Shown here: positions 46,005 to 57,744 of the stretch, piece after piece
How positions within the stretch are numbered: the first letter of the stretch is position 1
Layout of the letters: each line of letters begins with the position of its first letter
Origin: Hysterium pulicare CBS 123377
Lineage: Eukaryota; Ascomycota; Dothideomycetes; Hysteriales; Hysteriaceae
Length of the DNA: 64,000 nt
Assembly (NCBI GenBank): GCA_000467715.1
Contig: AJFK01000844.1
Location: 1-64,000, forward strand
Reading direction: 5' to 3'
The notes under the pieces: generated by a model
Database searches by the model: none
Told to the model about the DNA's origin: nothing
Seen by the model: only the letters and a program-made list of their open reading frames with translations
Program-made: the position numbers and the translations under genes

Positions 46005-47969
46005 GTCTACGTTGAATCGAGCTACGGAGATAGCTGAAGATATTTGAGGAATTATAGGAGAATATTGCACTCCGCTGAGCGTATCAAAGACATTATGGTG
46101 GAATAGAAGGGACAGCACGGAGTCCTCGGTGGTATCAAGAGTGAACGACTACGACTGGCACTTGATACCGAGGCATCTCCACAAATTTCAAGGTCCAAGC
46201 TCCAGTCCGAACTCCAGTCCGAAGTCCGTCTCGCGCTCATCTGCATTCACTCCATACCACCTCAACACTGCAATCGTGTTATTGTTAGTTGATGTCCAGA
46301 TCGAAGTCAGAACCCTTTCAGTCCTTTCCAAGTATCAGACGGTCAAGTGCTGAATAGAGGAGTTCAAAAAGCCTGCCTACCAGTCACCTCGCATTCGATT
46401 TCCATTGCACCGAGCATTTGACGTACACTGAATTTCTGCCTTGAACAAGGAACTCAGCTGGACTTTGATGCCTTGCTCGAAATCACTGACACTCATGTTT
46501 GACTGAGTTCACAATCACGCTTTCATTGACTTGCAAGCCTGATGAGTTTTTTTCTTATATTGTCTTGTTGTCAGTTCCATTGTTCCTTCTATCATGGATT
46601 CATTCGAGCTTTGTCACACAGAGAATCTCATTCCTAGCTTTGATATGCTGTTTACAGAACAGATGAAAGTCTAGTAGCATAAATGCGAGTTATGCGGCCT
46701 TATTTGCGTACAGTTAGACATACCTAACTTGGGCAAGCCAAATCCCAATGCACTAGTCTGTCCCTGTATACCATCTAGAAAGGGATAAGGAAGTATGTAT
46801 GGGGTCCCAGGATTAGTGTGTTTCGACGATAAAGCGATGCGACTTCATCTCCGTCCCTTGTTCTTCTCATCGGACGGATCACTCATGTTTGGTCTGGAGA
46901 GAGTGGCCATGGGTGTGCCAGCTAGTCATCGAATAAATCAAAAGAACATTTGGGGGCTTTCAAAAAACGACACATGAATCAGCATGTCGTCCGCTATTCA
47001 AATCCTTGTGGATGGTCTGGACGCAAATCATGAGGTACCGAAATCATCCATTCTTTGAGAACGCGCTTCCTGTTCCTCAGTCCTTGATTTTAAAGTCCAT
47101 ACATACATCACCAACAGAATCCCTGAGAAGAAATGCCTCAGTTCCTCAGTAGCAAGATACCGTGCTTCTCATCACTCCTCTTTCTGCAATATAGCAAATT
47201 ATATTCGAGAAAGGAGGCTAGATGGATACCAGTTCAGGTAGATATGTAGGGCGTGGAACTTTGCGCAAAGTTTGATGCCTCTAAACCATGGGATTCATTG
47301 TTGTCAGGATGGGCCCTACATACTTCGACTGATCACATCTCCTGTAAGTCTTCATAACTGCTCCTCGAGCAATCGAACCCTTAGCGCACCCATAAGAGGT
47401 GGAAAGGCAGACATCTGTGGCAAAAGGTGTCTCAGTAGAACATTTGAAAGTGTAGAAATGCGCCACAGAAGACCATGACAGCTGAAAATCCAGGCACAAT
47501 AGGATTCCGCCCCCAAAGAGATGACGCAACCCTTTGAGCCCCAAGGTGTTGACCCAAGCGCAAATGTTCAGCATACTGACTCACCACAACAGTGCCTAGT
47601 TGTCACGAGAAAAGAATACCGGGCGAACCATGACCGCATCAACAAGAACTGATCACGAGTTCCCTAATTCAGCTTGCGATGTTCGTGGTCGGCGGCTTCC
47701 GAAGGGTGATTGGCCCACAGCCACACACCAGCCACAGGCAACTGCCACACCCTCGTGCCAGACCCATGTGGCAGGGTGCCGCAGACACATGGACATTGAA
47801 ACATCAAGCAGGCTGAGCAGTAACATGCCACTTTGCACAGAAGGCATCAGCAAGATATTTATCTGGCCACAATGGAGTGCATTCTACCCTCTTCACCATT
47901 CGCAACCAAACATTCTACAGTACGATACATACTACACAAGCCAAATTTGTCGAGAATCTTCAACTTACG
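46005..47969. other. Long intergenic region, no gene seen
   Basis: This 2-kb region lies upstream of both the FAT1-like and the disordered-protein genes. A small inverted repeat (46124-46139 with 46161-46173, cctcggtggtatcaag / cttgataccgagg) sits ~120 bp upstream of the FAT1-like start, and a 12-bp tandem (ccagtccgaact/ccagtccgaagt) is at ~46202-46225. Neither has known meaning. Confidence 0.5.
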
Positions 47970-48653
47970 ATGGCGATCCTCGAATTCCACCGTGAGAAAT
48001 CTCACGAGCGTGACTACACCGACGACGATGATTACTATCGTCCGCCTCTCCGTCGCACAAAGTCTCTGAAGCGCCGTCGAACAGACCTCTACTACGACGA
48101 CGAAGCCGACGACTACCCACACAACAAAAACACCACAACGACAGTGACAAGATACGCGTACCCGGCTACCTACGACACCGACTACTATCCTGGAAACGGG
48201 ACGTATGAAGAAGAATACAGCTACACGCCTAGCGTCCAAACCCAATCCGAAGAATACAGCTCGCGCTACCGCCGCAGCATCACGCGCAAATACTCCACTC
48301 ACCACCACTCTCACTCCTCATCTCAACCCCAGCATTCCCGATATAACTACGAGGTTAAGTACCGCACCGCCTCCCCTTCGTCCTCATCCCCGGACTACCG
48401 TCTCGAGCGCCGCAAGACCAAAGCTCTGGAGTGGCCTTCTGAGAGCGCGGGCGGGGTGAGGTATCGCTATATCACTGCGAAGGAGGATGAGGATGACGAG
48501 CCGAGATGGGGCAAAGATGGGAAGGGGAGACGCAGTGTTAGTTTTCGGACAAGGAGTGTGAGTAGGGGGAGGAAATACGCAGAAGGGGGGGATGATGATG
48601 GGTGGAGGCCGCTTGTGGGTTTTAAAAGGGGTGGATTGTTCTCAAGGGATTAA
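47970..48653 (+). CDS. Disordered Arg/Asp/Tyr-rich protein (unknown)
   Basis: A single exon of 227 aa starts at MAILEFHREKSHERDYTDDDDYY. The sequence is rich in Arg, Asp, Ser, Tyr and His throughout, with basic patches LKRRR and RSVSFRTRSVSRGRK, and lacks any hydrophobic core or TM. A Tyr-spaced YNYEVKYRT stretch and acidic EDEDDE run alternate with the basic parts. Homologues occur in related fungi as short uncharacterised disordered proteins. I expect a nuclear or RNP role from composition but cannot support it further. An upstream in-frame ATG at 47877 is less likely because the first conserved-looking residues are after 47970. Confidence 0.62.
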   Translation: MAILEFHREKSHERDYTDDDDYYRPPLRRTKSLKRRRTDLYYDDEADDYPHNKNTTTTVTRYAYPATYDTDYYPGNGTYEEEYSYTPSVQTQSEEYSSRYRRSITRKYSTHHHSHSSSQPQHSRYNYEVKYRTASPSSSSPDYRLERRKTKALEWPSESAGGVRYRYITAKEDEDDEPRWGKDGKGRRSVSFRTRSVSRGRKYAEGGDDDGWRPLVGFKRGGLFSRD

Positions 48654-49278
48654 GGTTTTCCTCTATTTCATTCCTTCTTTCGAGTTTCTTAGGCTTGTTT
48701 TTTCTCGTTCGGATTGATGAGAGGTGTTTTCTCGACCGGAGTCAATTCGTTCGGGTTCTAGAGGGGTTTCTTTAGAAAAGTTACGACGCTACGACTTTAC
48801 GAAGTTACGAATTAGATAGAATGGGACAGGCGTTTTGCGTTGGGATTCAATAGCTTTGTAGTGCTCAGCGTGAAGTAATATCAAATTGAATATCGGTTGG
48901 GTGGAGAACCCGCACCGTATTGCTTAAATGATCCGTCTTCCTTCTTCAATTTCCCTAATCCTCCATCCAATCTGGGTACCAAACTGTCAGACGCAGCCAA
49001 TTTCCTAGCACACTTAAACCGACAGAAGACATTATGAATTAGTCTGCGCGCTATAGTAAAAAAGAAAGCTTGGAGCAAAAGGGAGCGTGGTGGGTATCTT
49101 AAACAAAGCAAAGGAGAGAGTGTTAGGGTATTCAAAAACAATGGGAACGCTAGGAAATATGGTCGTTCTGTAAAACGTCTCAACGTGCAAACAGATTATG
49201 GAAATAAGGGCAACTCCCAATGCGCCGCGCTAATTGAATGATGTAAAACATGAGACTGAAGTGGTTAGTAAAATCTCA
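48654..49278. other. Convergent intergenic stretch
   Basis: It contains the 3' ends of the disordered-protein gene and the DUF8004 gene. No coding potential is recognised. Poly(A)-like AT stretches are present. Confidence 0.5.
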
Positions 49279-52200
49279 CTACCACCTGATCAGGCTCCTC
49301 CTCCTAGGCTTCTCTGCCCCAGTTGGCACTCTGACGATAGGTGCGGGGACCGCATCATCGATATCGATAGTCTTGTTTGCGAATCGTACTTTGGGGCGCT
49401 CAGCAGCTGCTGGCATCTGAAGCGCAGCGTAAATGTCCACAATACTCTCCTTCTTCTGATGGCTGAATGCGCTCTTAGGTAGGAGAACGGATTCTGCAGA
49501 GATGCTTTTCAAGAAAATTTGAGACTTGTCATGGAGGGTGACTTTCTGGCTCAGGCGCGGATCTTCTTCAATCGGAGGACTGGAGATGGCTAGGCCGATC
49601 GTGGAGTAATCTATGGCCTCAGTCACGGACGAAGAAGAATAGGAATCAGGCAGCGACGAGTCAAATTCGAAAGAGAAGGAACCGTGGCGAAGTGGTGTCG
49701 TCGGTGTGTTTTCTTTAGAAGAAACGTTACTGTCGACTTTGACGAGACCGCCGAGAAGCCCGCTAGATTCAACGCTGCCCATTCTGCATTCTAGCTGCTC
49801 GGTACTTGATGCGGATGAAGTGCTGCCAGCCCTAGAACTCCAGGTTGAGTCACGCGCCGTGCTCATGGTAGAGCTGGGGCTGTCGTAGCTAGAATCGGGC
49901 CTACTGGGACTATAAATTTGTTCCATTTGGAAGGATTCGAGGGTAGGAGTGCGTCGTTCGGATTCGGCATCAAGGTTGCAGCTCAGCTCGAGGTTGGTTG
50001 GCCGCTGAGCACGACTGCGGCCACGGGTGGGTGGCGTTGATGGGTCACAAGATTGAGCATTTTCAGATACTGATAATGGTTTCTGTTTGGTTGGCCCAGT
50101 CATCTGATGAGGTGAAGAAGACCGAAGTATAGCGGTGTGAGAAGGTGAACCGATGATAGTTTCATTCAGGCCATTACCATAACCGTGTACGATGATTTCA
50201 CAGAAGGGTTGGGTGGGAGCTTTAAGCACGACGCTATTACGACGAGAGGCAAATGGCGAGAAAGTCTTAGTAATGGAGCGAATGGAGGTATTGCGGAGTA
50301 TTGGTGGTGATGAAATGCGGAGAGGTGCTGGCATCTCTACTGAAACAGGACGGTGCGTTTTTGGGTCGACATTGGTGTGAGTGAAGTACTCTCCTGCCTC
50401 GCAATCAGGTTGTATAGGGGTACGTAGAGTTCGCTTGCTCAGTTCTTCAACGACTTCTCTGTTCGCAGAAGCTTCCGAGAGATAGGAATCAATCGTCTCC
50501 GGAACATTGAGGGAGAGGGTTGAGGGACTGTTGAGTGCTTTGGTATCATTCTGCCAAGGTGGTGTTCCTGCAATAAGACAACACAGCGGATAAACAGGTC
50601 CATCAGTGTCTCGAACTTCGTTCGGCGCGCGAATGGCTGAGACCAGGTACTGGAGTACGCCATAAATCAATAACCAACGCACTTTACGGGCATCAGCAAT
50701 TGACACCTTCTCCTCACGCTGGTTCCGGGCGCAATCTCGTTCAAATCGCATGTACGCCTTGACAAGGGACGAGTTAATTACAGAAACGTCGTTGGTATTT
50801 GTCGCAGCAGTGAGAGTAGCCCGTGCAGTCATATATTTGTCGGTCTTTGCTTGTTTAGATCCAAGCTTGAACGCCAGGAGAGTCTTTTGTGACTGTATTC
50901 GAGTGGCCGGTGAAGTTGTACCTGGCAGTAAGGGCAGTGGATACGGCAGAGGCGTATATTTGTGGCGCCTATTGAATGCCTGAACATTCTGCAGGACACA
51001 AATCCCGCCACTCGCCGGCTTCTGTGTGGAAATAGACTCCGTTGAATCCAAGTCCACCAAGTAGTCATATAAGTTCCGAAAGTCAAAGTAAATTGACTTG
51101 TACAATGCCTTGGAGAAGGTAGACCCCTGAGGAGGTGGCCAATACCCAAATTTCTCGACGTAGAAGGCATGCAAAAACGATCGAAAGCGATCCAGATGAG
51201 TACGAGCGCCTTGCCCGAGACCGAGATAAGTTGGAGATAGATCATCTTCTAGAAAATGGCTTAGGGCTGCCATGACATGACCAAGGTGGAGGTCCATCTC
51301 CAAAAAGGCTCTGGTTATGAGTGCCTTGGTGACACGCGAGACGTGCTGCAAATGTGAGAATTATATCCATATCATTGAATCGACATCTAACATACCTCGA
51401 ATTCTGGGCTCAGGTCCAGTTTATCGTTCATGCCTACGCAGTGAACAAAGGCATCAATCCAGACCTCTCTAAGATGGTAATGCTCGGCATAGTAAAGCAT
51501 GGCAAGAGCATAATCTGGATGGTCCACGTAATCCCGATATCCTTGGTCATCTACATACTTCAAGAAATCTTCATGATTGTTGATCTGTCCGGACCGGAAG
51601 AGATGCATCCTTTCCTGCAAATCAATCAAGGACTTGCCCAAATGCATTCCAACAAGAGGTTTCCCAAATATCAAAGCGAAGAAGTTCCGCGTCGTAAGGT
51701 GCCACTGGAATGAATCTTCTCGCGAAGACTCGTCTGGGGCAGGAATATATAGCTCGCAGGTGTTGGGAATCGAAATAGGGGTGGCCGACCCGCTTCGTGG
51801 TGTTTGTATGCCTGACGCAGTACCGGGTATCATTTGTGCAAAGCATAGACTGAACATTGCTCCACAATTGGATTCGCGTAGGACGTTGAATGGGACACGG
51901 AACGAAGGGCCACGTCGAGACTGACCACGGGCATAGAGATGGATGAGGCAATCGCCATTATCAAACCAGAGTTCGGAGTCCTAGAAGAGCAACAAGGTTA
52001 GCAAATATCAAAGTAGATTGAAGGGGATTTTTACTCTTCGCAGTCCATCCCAATTCGTAATTGTCCTGTTCGCACCGTCCCATCGTTTCACCTTAGCTAC
52101 TCTAGTAGGATTTCTTGTCGTTGCTGAACAACTTGCGGATCTTCTGTTGGGTTTAGAAGCCATTGACATTGTGGGAGTGTACAGAGTAGGAAGTCCTTTG

Positions 52201-52490
52201 GAGGATTTCGAAGTTGCAGAAGAAATCGCTATTTCGGCTCCTGTGCTCATATGTCCAATATGTACCTGGCGTTTAACTGTCGGGTTGGCTCGAGCCGATG
52301 ACGAGGCTGGAGTCTGGCCCGTTTTCTTCGCTTCGGCCGGTTTGTGGCTAGCGGACGAGTTACCTTCGTCAATAGTGAGATATGAGTTAGAGCGGGAGAT
52401 GGAGCATAGAGATGAGGTGCGGCTAGGGATTTCGAATTGAGGCCGTTCCCCTAGACTTGCTCCTTTGGATAGTTGCGAATCCAGGCCCAT
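49279..52490 (-). CDS. Large DUF8004-domain protein with disordered C-terminus
   Basis: Three minus-strand exons (52490-52035, 51980-51396, 51345-49279) give 1035 aa; introns are 54 and 50 bp. The N-terminal ~150 residues are disordered and basic, ending AKVKRWDGANRTITNWDGLRRDSELWFDNGDCLIHLYARGQSRRGPSF (in part), the characteristic start of DUF8004 proteins. A structured region runs to about 570: YAEHYHLREVWIDAFVHCVGM and LLAFKLGSKQAKT are among its conserved parts. The last ~450 residues are Ser/Thr/Pro-rich, with a final KPRRRSLIRW. The domain occurs only in filamentous ascomycetes and is of unknown function. Basic tail and low-complexity flanks suggest a cortical or cytoskeletal adapter, but this is speculation. 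Confidence 0.86.
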
Positions 52491-55400
52491 ATTAAATTTA
52501 TAGGAAGGAAGCACGAAGCTCGACACGCTTCAGACGGCTAGGCGCATAGGCCTATTCGGAAAATTATAAAAGAAGTAGTTGGGTCATCGACATATCTAGC
52601 TCCCGATGTCGACTTGAAGCATATATTGTCCTCCCAGGTAAAGTGGGACGAGGACAAAGCATATGTAGCCAACTTCATGTTGCGATATCAGCTATCTGTT
52701 TGCAGCCGCTGCTGAGAGGCCCGGCCGCGTTGGCGCGTAGAATCCGCTGGTGTGGCTGCAGAGGGTGCAGCTGCGGAGACCTGGATTTGTCCAACTGAAT
52801 TCCAATGTGAGAGGCTGATCAGAGCCAAGACTAGCGGAATGCATCGAATTCAGTCAAGCGCGATAGCTCACGTCCAAATACGTCCTCAGATTTGCATGCG
52901 AGCCACTTTTCCGTGGCTTGCTGAAAGATGCCGAGCTATGTAATCCACTGGAGGGATCGCGTAGTTGGTGTTTGCGGGCCAGATGCTGCAGAAAAGGCTG
53001 CTCAGTCGAAAGCTGAAGCTGGGCCCGTCGCCTGTCAAGGTCCAGATCGGCGACCTGATCGTCTTGAGCTAGTTCGGGCAGCCATCCGGAATATATGGGA
53101 TCCGTGCTCCACATTTAACGAGCACAATTGAAGAGTACATAAGGTCTCCATCAGTTTCCTCAATCACCGCCAGCCTCATAAGCTGGTCTCTGACAGCCAA
53201 TATTGTAGGTGAAGGCTACCCCAAAATTCGAGAAACGACTGCAAAACAACTGCTCCGGGCCATTGCGTATCGAGTAGCACGACATCGCGGAGATCATCTG
53301 TGATCGACAAGCGCAGGGATCGTCGCTTGCTTGTACCATGACCCTGGCGTCCCTGGTCTTCGGGAAACTTCCTCCCGGGCTTCAAGATGGATGCACCACT
53401 TTCATCTCTTGATATTAGAATCGATTGCGTTGACTCGTTTGAAGGCATTTCCGATCGTTCATCTGTATTTTCGATATCATCATCATCACTCCGTACTCAG
53501 TCGAGCAACTAAGAGATGGGGTCTGAGAATCTGCGACTAACCTCCTAAACGACTAAACGGTCGGCGATTTTGTCCGGTGGGGAGAGCCGGCGCTGCCACA
53601 TAAAACCGGCTCTCCCACGGCACTCGCGATGATTTGCATCATCAGAAATCTTGAACCAACCACTGTGTTGCACCCTACCTCTGCCAAATTGTTCTGAATT
53701 TCTTTGATTCGTCCACATGGTAGGAACTCGCCGTTGAATCACTCCGAACCCCCATTGTCCGAAGTCTGGCAGTATCAACGTCGGCCATATCCACGTCTCT
53801 ATCTGCCGCGCGTTGGGTGTTGACCTTAACAGTTATGGTAGAAACTCCATCGCTCAAGATTGGTCACTCTTCAAACATTCGAGTATATGTGTTTCCATTG
53901 ATTTCTTCCGCTTGAATGAACTGTGTCCGAGATTCAGTGGGTTACTAGCATGCCTTATAGACTCGAGGAACGATATATTTTCTAACCTCAAAACATCCAG
54001 TTGGAAAAGGGATGTCACATTTATCAAAGACTCAACACCAAAAATTTGTGTCCATAGAAATGACGTACCTCAAGCCATGACTGCCATTTTCAACCTCCAC
54101 CTGCGCCATCCAGCATCAGCCAGCAAGCCCAGCAAGCCCAGTTTGCCTAGTCAGTCTAGTATGTACCATCCTCAGTCGAACGTTACTCTGAGTGCCAAAG
54201 GGGGTTGCTCCGAAGTATAGCCAGTCTAAAACTCTAAGTATCCTTTGAGCTTCATTTGTAGCAGACTGCAGTCTTGCTTGCATTAATCTGAGTCTTTCCT
54301 TGAAATGATCCACTCGCATTGTCCCTTCCATCACTCTTCATACCAGAAGAATAAGTTGCATTTCTTCCTGGTAGCCAAGTTTTTCGTCTTTGAAACGATG
54401 CCAGAGCGTGAGGATATTCCCATCTTGAAAACGGGATTTTTAGTCTCTTCAATCCTGAGGAAGCTCAATTGTTGACATTTGCAGGCCTAATCAGTCGATC
54501 TCTGCAATCTGAATCTCAGTCGCCAATGTAGTATGCATATTAGATGAGTCTTCCTCTTGGCAAAAGCGAAAGACCAACTTGCGTATCTAGCAATCAGTCC
54601 CTCGTTGGCTGGTTCCCGGACGGAAAGTCCTGCCCAAGGACGGATGCGGCGCACGTCAGGGGATTTTTGCTTGCTTGGGACCCTAGGAAACGTTATACCA
54701 TATCATTTCCGCGGTTCAATTCCCTTAGTTCCCGATACTAAGCCTCTTATATCCGGACGATGTCTAGGTACTCACTGGTGGTTATCAATATTTTGAATGG
54801 AATTTGGGTTGTCGACTTTGTAGATTCACCTTTTTCTGGTCTGGATTCACCCTCTATCCCTACTCAGGGTGTATCGACGATAGCGGAATGGCCCTCCTTC
54901 TGCTAACCAGATCCAATCGAGGACTTTACGGAGGGCCACTCCCTACGCTACTCGTCGGCTCTTGTCGAGGTTCGGATTCGAACTCCATCCTGAAGGAGGA
55001 CATATGTCATGCGATTGAGGTTTGCTAAGCCAACTCATGGCTAAGAAAATGGAGAAGAAAAAGGGGCTTTAGTAAAGACCGAATGTAGGAGGATTTCCTT
55101 CGGAAGCAGTTCAAACGATGATTGTTCATACTTTTCCGCATTCTAGAAGCAGGCAAAACGTCCCTGGTTGTGAGAAATGTCGAGATTGCTCAAGATGAGC
55201 GGCAGAGGATTAAACGATGGATAGTTTAGGAGTGTACATTTGCCCGTTCCGAGCCTCCCCAGACTGGAAGTCCCCTTTGCCACGTGATCAAAATGGGGTA
55301 CCTGATCTCTAATCCCGCGAAACCATTCACGCACATCGAAATCATAGTTTGGTGAATGAGTGGGTCGCAGAATTGTTATGTCTTCACTAGTTACGTGTCC

Positions 55401-55562
55401 AAAAGGGGTTTCATTGAACCAAATTGCCTTTCACCGAGAAAGGATTGTCCACTGGGTCTTCGCTATTTGATCCGCCTACTACTGTCATTACTTCGAATCA
55501 TAGTACACGTCTCCTTGAGAATTATCCTCAAGCGACTACCAAGTATCGTAGGGGACGTCACA
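52491..55562. other. Long gene-poor region with possible gene remnants
   Basis: No complete gene is supported in this 3-kb stretch. On the minus strand around 53176-53860 there are coding-like fragments, one with ISRDESGASILKPGRKFPED which recalls the DUF8035 family core, but the continuing frames do not fit that family. See findings. A short tandem (cagcaagcc) is near 54118-54141 and a short hairpin (ggccctcc...ggagggcc) near 54890-54940. Confidence 0.4.
53176..53857 (-). pseudogene. Possible DUF8035-like gene remnant
   Basis: Minus-strand sequence reads RSDDDDIENTDERSEMPSN then ILISRDESGASILKPGRKFPED, which resembles the 'RD...LKPGR.FPED' core of fungal DUF8035 proteins, before continuing into text unlike the family. 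Upstream (to 53857) another frame reads MSDGVSTITVKVNTQRA... with a GTAGGG donor-like site, but no acceptor gives a consistent phase. I suspect a decayed copy of a host gene. Similarity is from memory and needs a search. Confidence 0.28.
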
Positions 55563-56871
55563 ATGTCTGCACCCGACGAGACCGTCGACACAAATTCGCA
55601 AACAGAGACACCTGCACCAGACCATGAACATCGTCTTGATCCAGAAAATGGACTCCGAGGAATGTCCAATGAGGTAAAGTCCCCAATTCCGCATATAATA
55701 GACACCACATCTCACGCTGCACGAAACTGACCCAAATTCAAGGCTCGATTCCTTCTTCCCGCCATCGACAGTGTAATTTCCTGCATGGAAGAATTATATG
55801 CAGCTGTAAATCGTCTCCGATCTTACGCCCACCACCACAAAGAGAACCAAACACCATTGCTCCAGTGGCCTAAGTTCAGACAGAAGAAAGCCATCGTAAC
55901 CAGTACCGAAAAGGTTGAAGATGCGGTTAAGCTTTTAGATGCCTTGTTTTCGACTCGGCATGAAGTAGGTCAATCTAGAAGATTCTGACATTATACTGTG
56001 TGCTGATTAGGCATGTCAGGTCATTTTCCCACGTTCTATGTTGGACAATCGCCGTTTTGCGGCTCACAAACATACGACAGGCGTTACTGGGGCTGTGGAT
56101 TCTATTCTGCAGATCTTCGAAAGCATGTTTCCCGGTATCGAGAAAACCAATCAAGCCTTAGCGGATGCTCCAGCAAACTCAGCATTTGAGCTCTTGGATG
56201 CTAAAATTAAGGTTAAGGTCCTATTAGTGCTTGCCTGCTGTCTGCGTGCTTCAAAGATCGCGGCTGCAGCTGATCAACTAATCGACAAAGTCATGAAACT
56301 CAGCTATGTGGTCTATCAAGATGAGGAGGAAGCTAGGAAAACCCATAACGATCGCTCAGATGAGGAGTTTGCAATCAACGATACAACGGAAATACAGCAA
56401 CCAAACGTTAGAGACAAAGCTGAGAGGGAGAAGAAAGACATTCGGAGCTGGGCACCTTATGCCTTTGGTGCTTTTGTGCTCTTTCTTGTCCTAGCAGTCG
56501 GCAAATCTCATTTCGAAGCCGTTTCCGAAGTGCAGAACAACCATAGGTCTCAACTGGATGGTCTCGCAAGAAGGCTTAACGTGTCGGTCAAAGATAACAC
56601 GACTGCGCTTGAGCTTTCGGACCGTATCAACTCACTATGGGATTCGCTTGGCTCTCCAAACAACGATGGGCGCTTTGATACCATCGCTCTCATCAGCAAG
56701 ATTATACAGCGCGTTGATCATGCGAACGAAGCGGTTGCAAATGTCAAGTTGACTGCCTACAAAATGGAGGCAGGTTTGTCGGAACGCATAGATCGTCTCA
56801 CGAAGGCTGCTGAGAAGGAGAGGAAATGCTGGGCTCGTCAGAAGGCTCCTTGTAAGAAATTCGATGCATGA
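55563..56871 (+). CDS. Single-TM protein with N-terminal helical domain (unknown)
   Basis: Exons are 55563-55673, 55743-55964 and 56011-56871 (69- and 46-bp GT-AG introns, both at phase 0), giving 397 aa. The N-terminus is Ser/Thr/Asp-rich (MSAPDETVDTNSQTETPAPD), followed by a helical part (ARFLLPAIDSVISCMEELYAAVNRLR...). Between ~115 and 210 the sequence includes FELLDAKIKVKVLLVLACCLRASKIA, strongly helical and possibly a second hydrophobic patch. A clear TM (YAFGAFVLFLVLAVG) lies around residue 260, followed by long helices with heptad-like leucines. Nothing in the sequence identifies a family. It might be a membrane-anchored coiled-coil or death-fold-like fungal protein; I infer this only from helix content. 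Confidence 0.6.
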
Positions 56872-57055
56872 GAAAGCGATTTGATAACGGTAATGGTTGT
56901 CTTATCTGGTTGTGCATGATATTGTTGTATAGTTGCTGTTATACAAGTACCAGCCATGCAATCCCGCTTTCGGCAAGCTGGTAATTTGTAGTGCATATCT
57001 AGGTAAACTTCATACCGATTAGTGCTCCGATAGCTATCAGATACCTTGTTTCCAT

Positions 57056-57744
57056 TTATCTACAATCTTCACATACAGTGCCGTCTGGATTCCTTTTGAT
57101 CTGTGCTCCTCCCAGATTGGTTGCCCTGTTAGTGTTGGCTTTTAGCTGTGCCTGATCGTTTCCTTCCAACTTGGTCTCGATGTTCTCCGTCTCCTTCTTC
57201 TTTCCATGCTTATCGGAATGTCCGAGATCCCGTCCAGGATCTATGTGATCTCTCACTAGCTGTTTAAGGACTTTGGTTTCTGTGGAACGAGCTGTTAGCA
57301 GAGGAAATAAACTCCAATCGATTACATAGGAGGGTAATCCGCACCAGGGAATCCCCCCTGAGTCTTTCTATCCCATAACAACACTTTCTGGGTCTCTGCT
57401 TCCTGTGGTGTTTTCTCGGTCGGATTTTCTAGAGGTAGAGGTAGAGGGTAAGTCTGGTGCCTATGTTAGGTGCTCATAGCCTTCGACTCCAGATGCAATG
57501 CTTTACCAATTCAACTGTGAAGAGCCCTCCAGTGGCCGGTATCAATGCGACCTCGCCAATTTTGGTCGAGAACGTAGTGAGTAGCTCTTGAGCAAACTAG
57601 ACAAGTTCAACGACGTTCAGCTTCAATTGCTTCGGCGATAATGGCTAGACTAGAGCGACGAACATAGGCTGCCCGCAGCATCCAACGACACTGCGTACAA
57701 TATGTGATTGCGACACGTGGTAACGAAACCTGAGATGTAGACAT
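57056..57744 (-). CDS. Rdx-family (SelT/SelW/SelH-like) thioredoxin-fold protein
   Basis: Four minus-strand exons (57744-57664, 57596-57507, 57453-57345, 57279-57056) give 167 aa; all exons are short, and introns of 67, 53 and 65 bp carry canonical ends. Residues 9-19 are PRVAITYCTQC, the conserved beta-strand and C-x-x-C redox motif (Cys16 and Cys19, where vertebrate SelW/SelH have Sec or Cys). WMLRAAYFAQELLTTFSTKIGEVALIPATGG is the core, and LLWDRKTQGGFPETKVLKQLVRDHIDP is the conserved second half of fungal Rdx proteins. A lysine-rich linker leads to a terminal C-x-x-C (VCEDCR). A redox role in thiol homeostasis is expected; partner unknown. A TTATCGATAA GATA-type palindrome sits 56 bp upstream of the start. 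Confidence 0.93.

Noticed and set aside
52854-53131. Coding-like frames on both strands near the DUF8004 gene upstream region
   Set aside because: Neither joins to a gene model; composition alone is insufficient.
54960-55000. tRNA-like B-box (GTTCGAATCC on the minus strand)
   Set aside because: T-stem does not pair and no A-box or acceptor stem is found.
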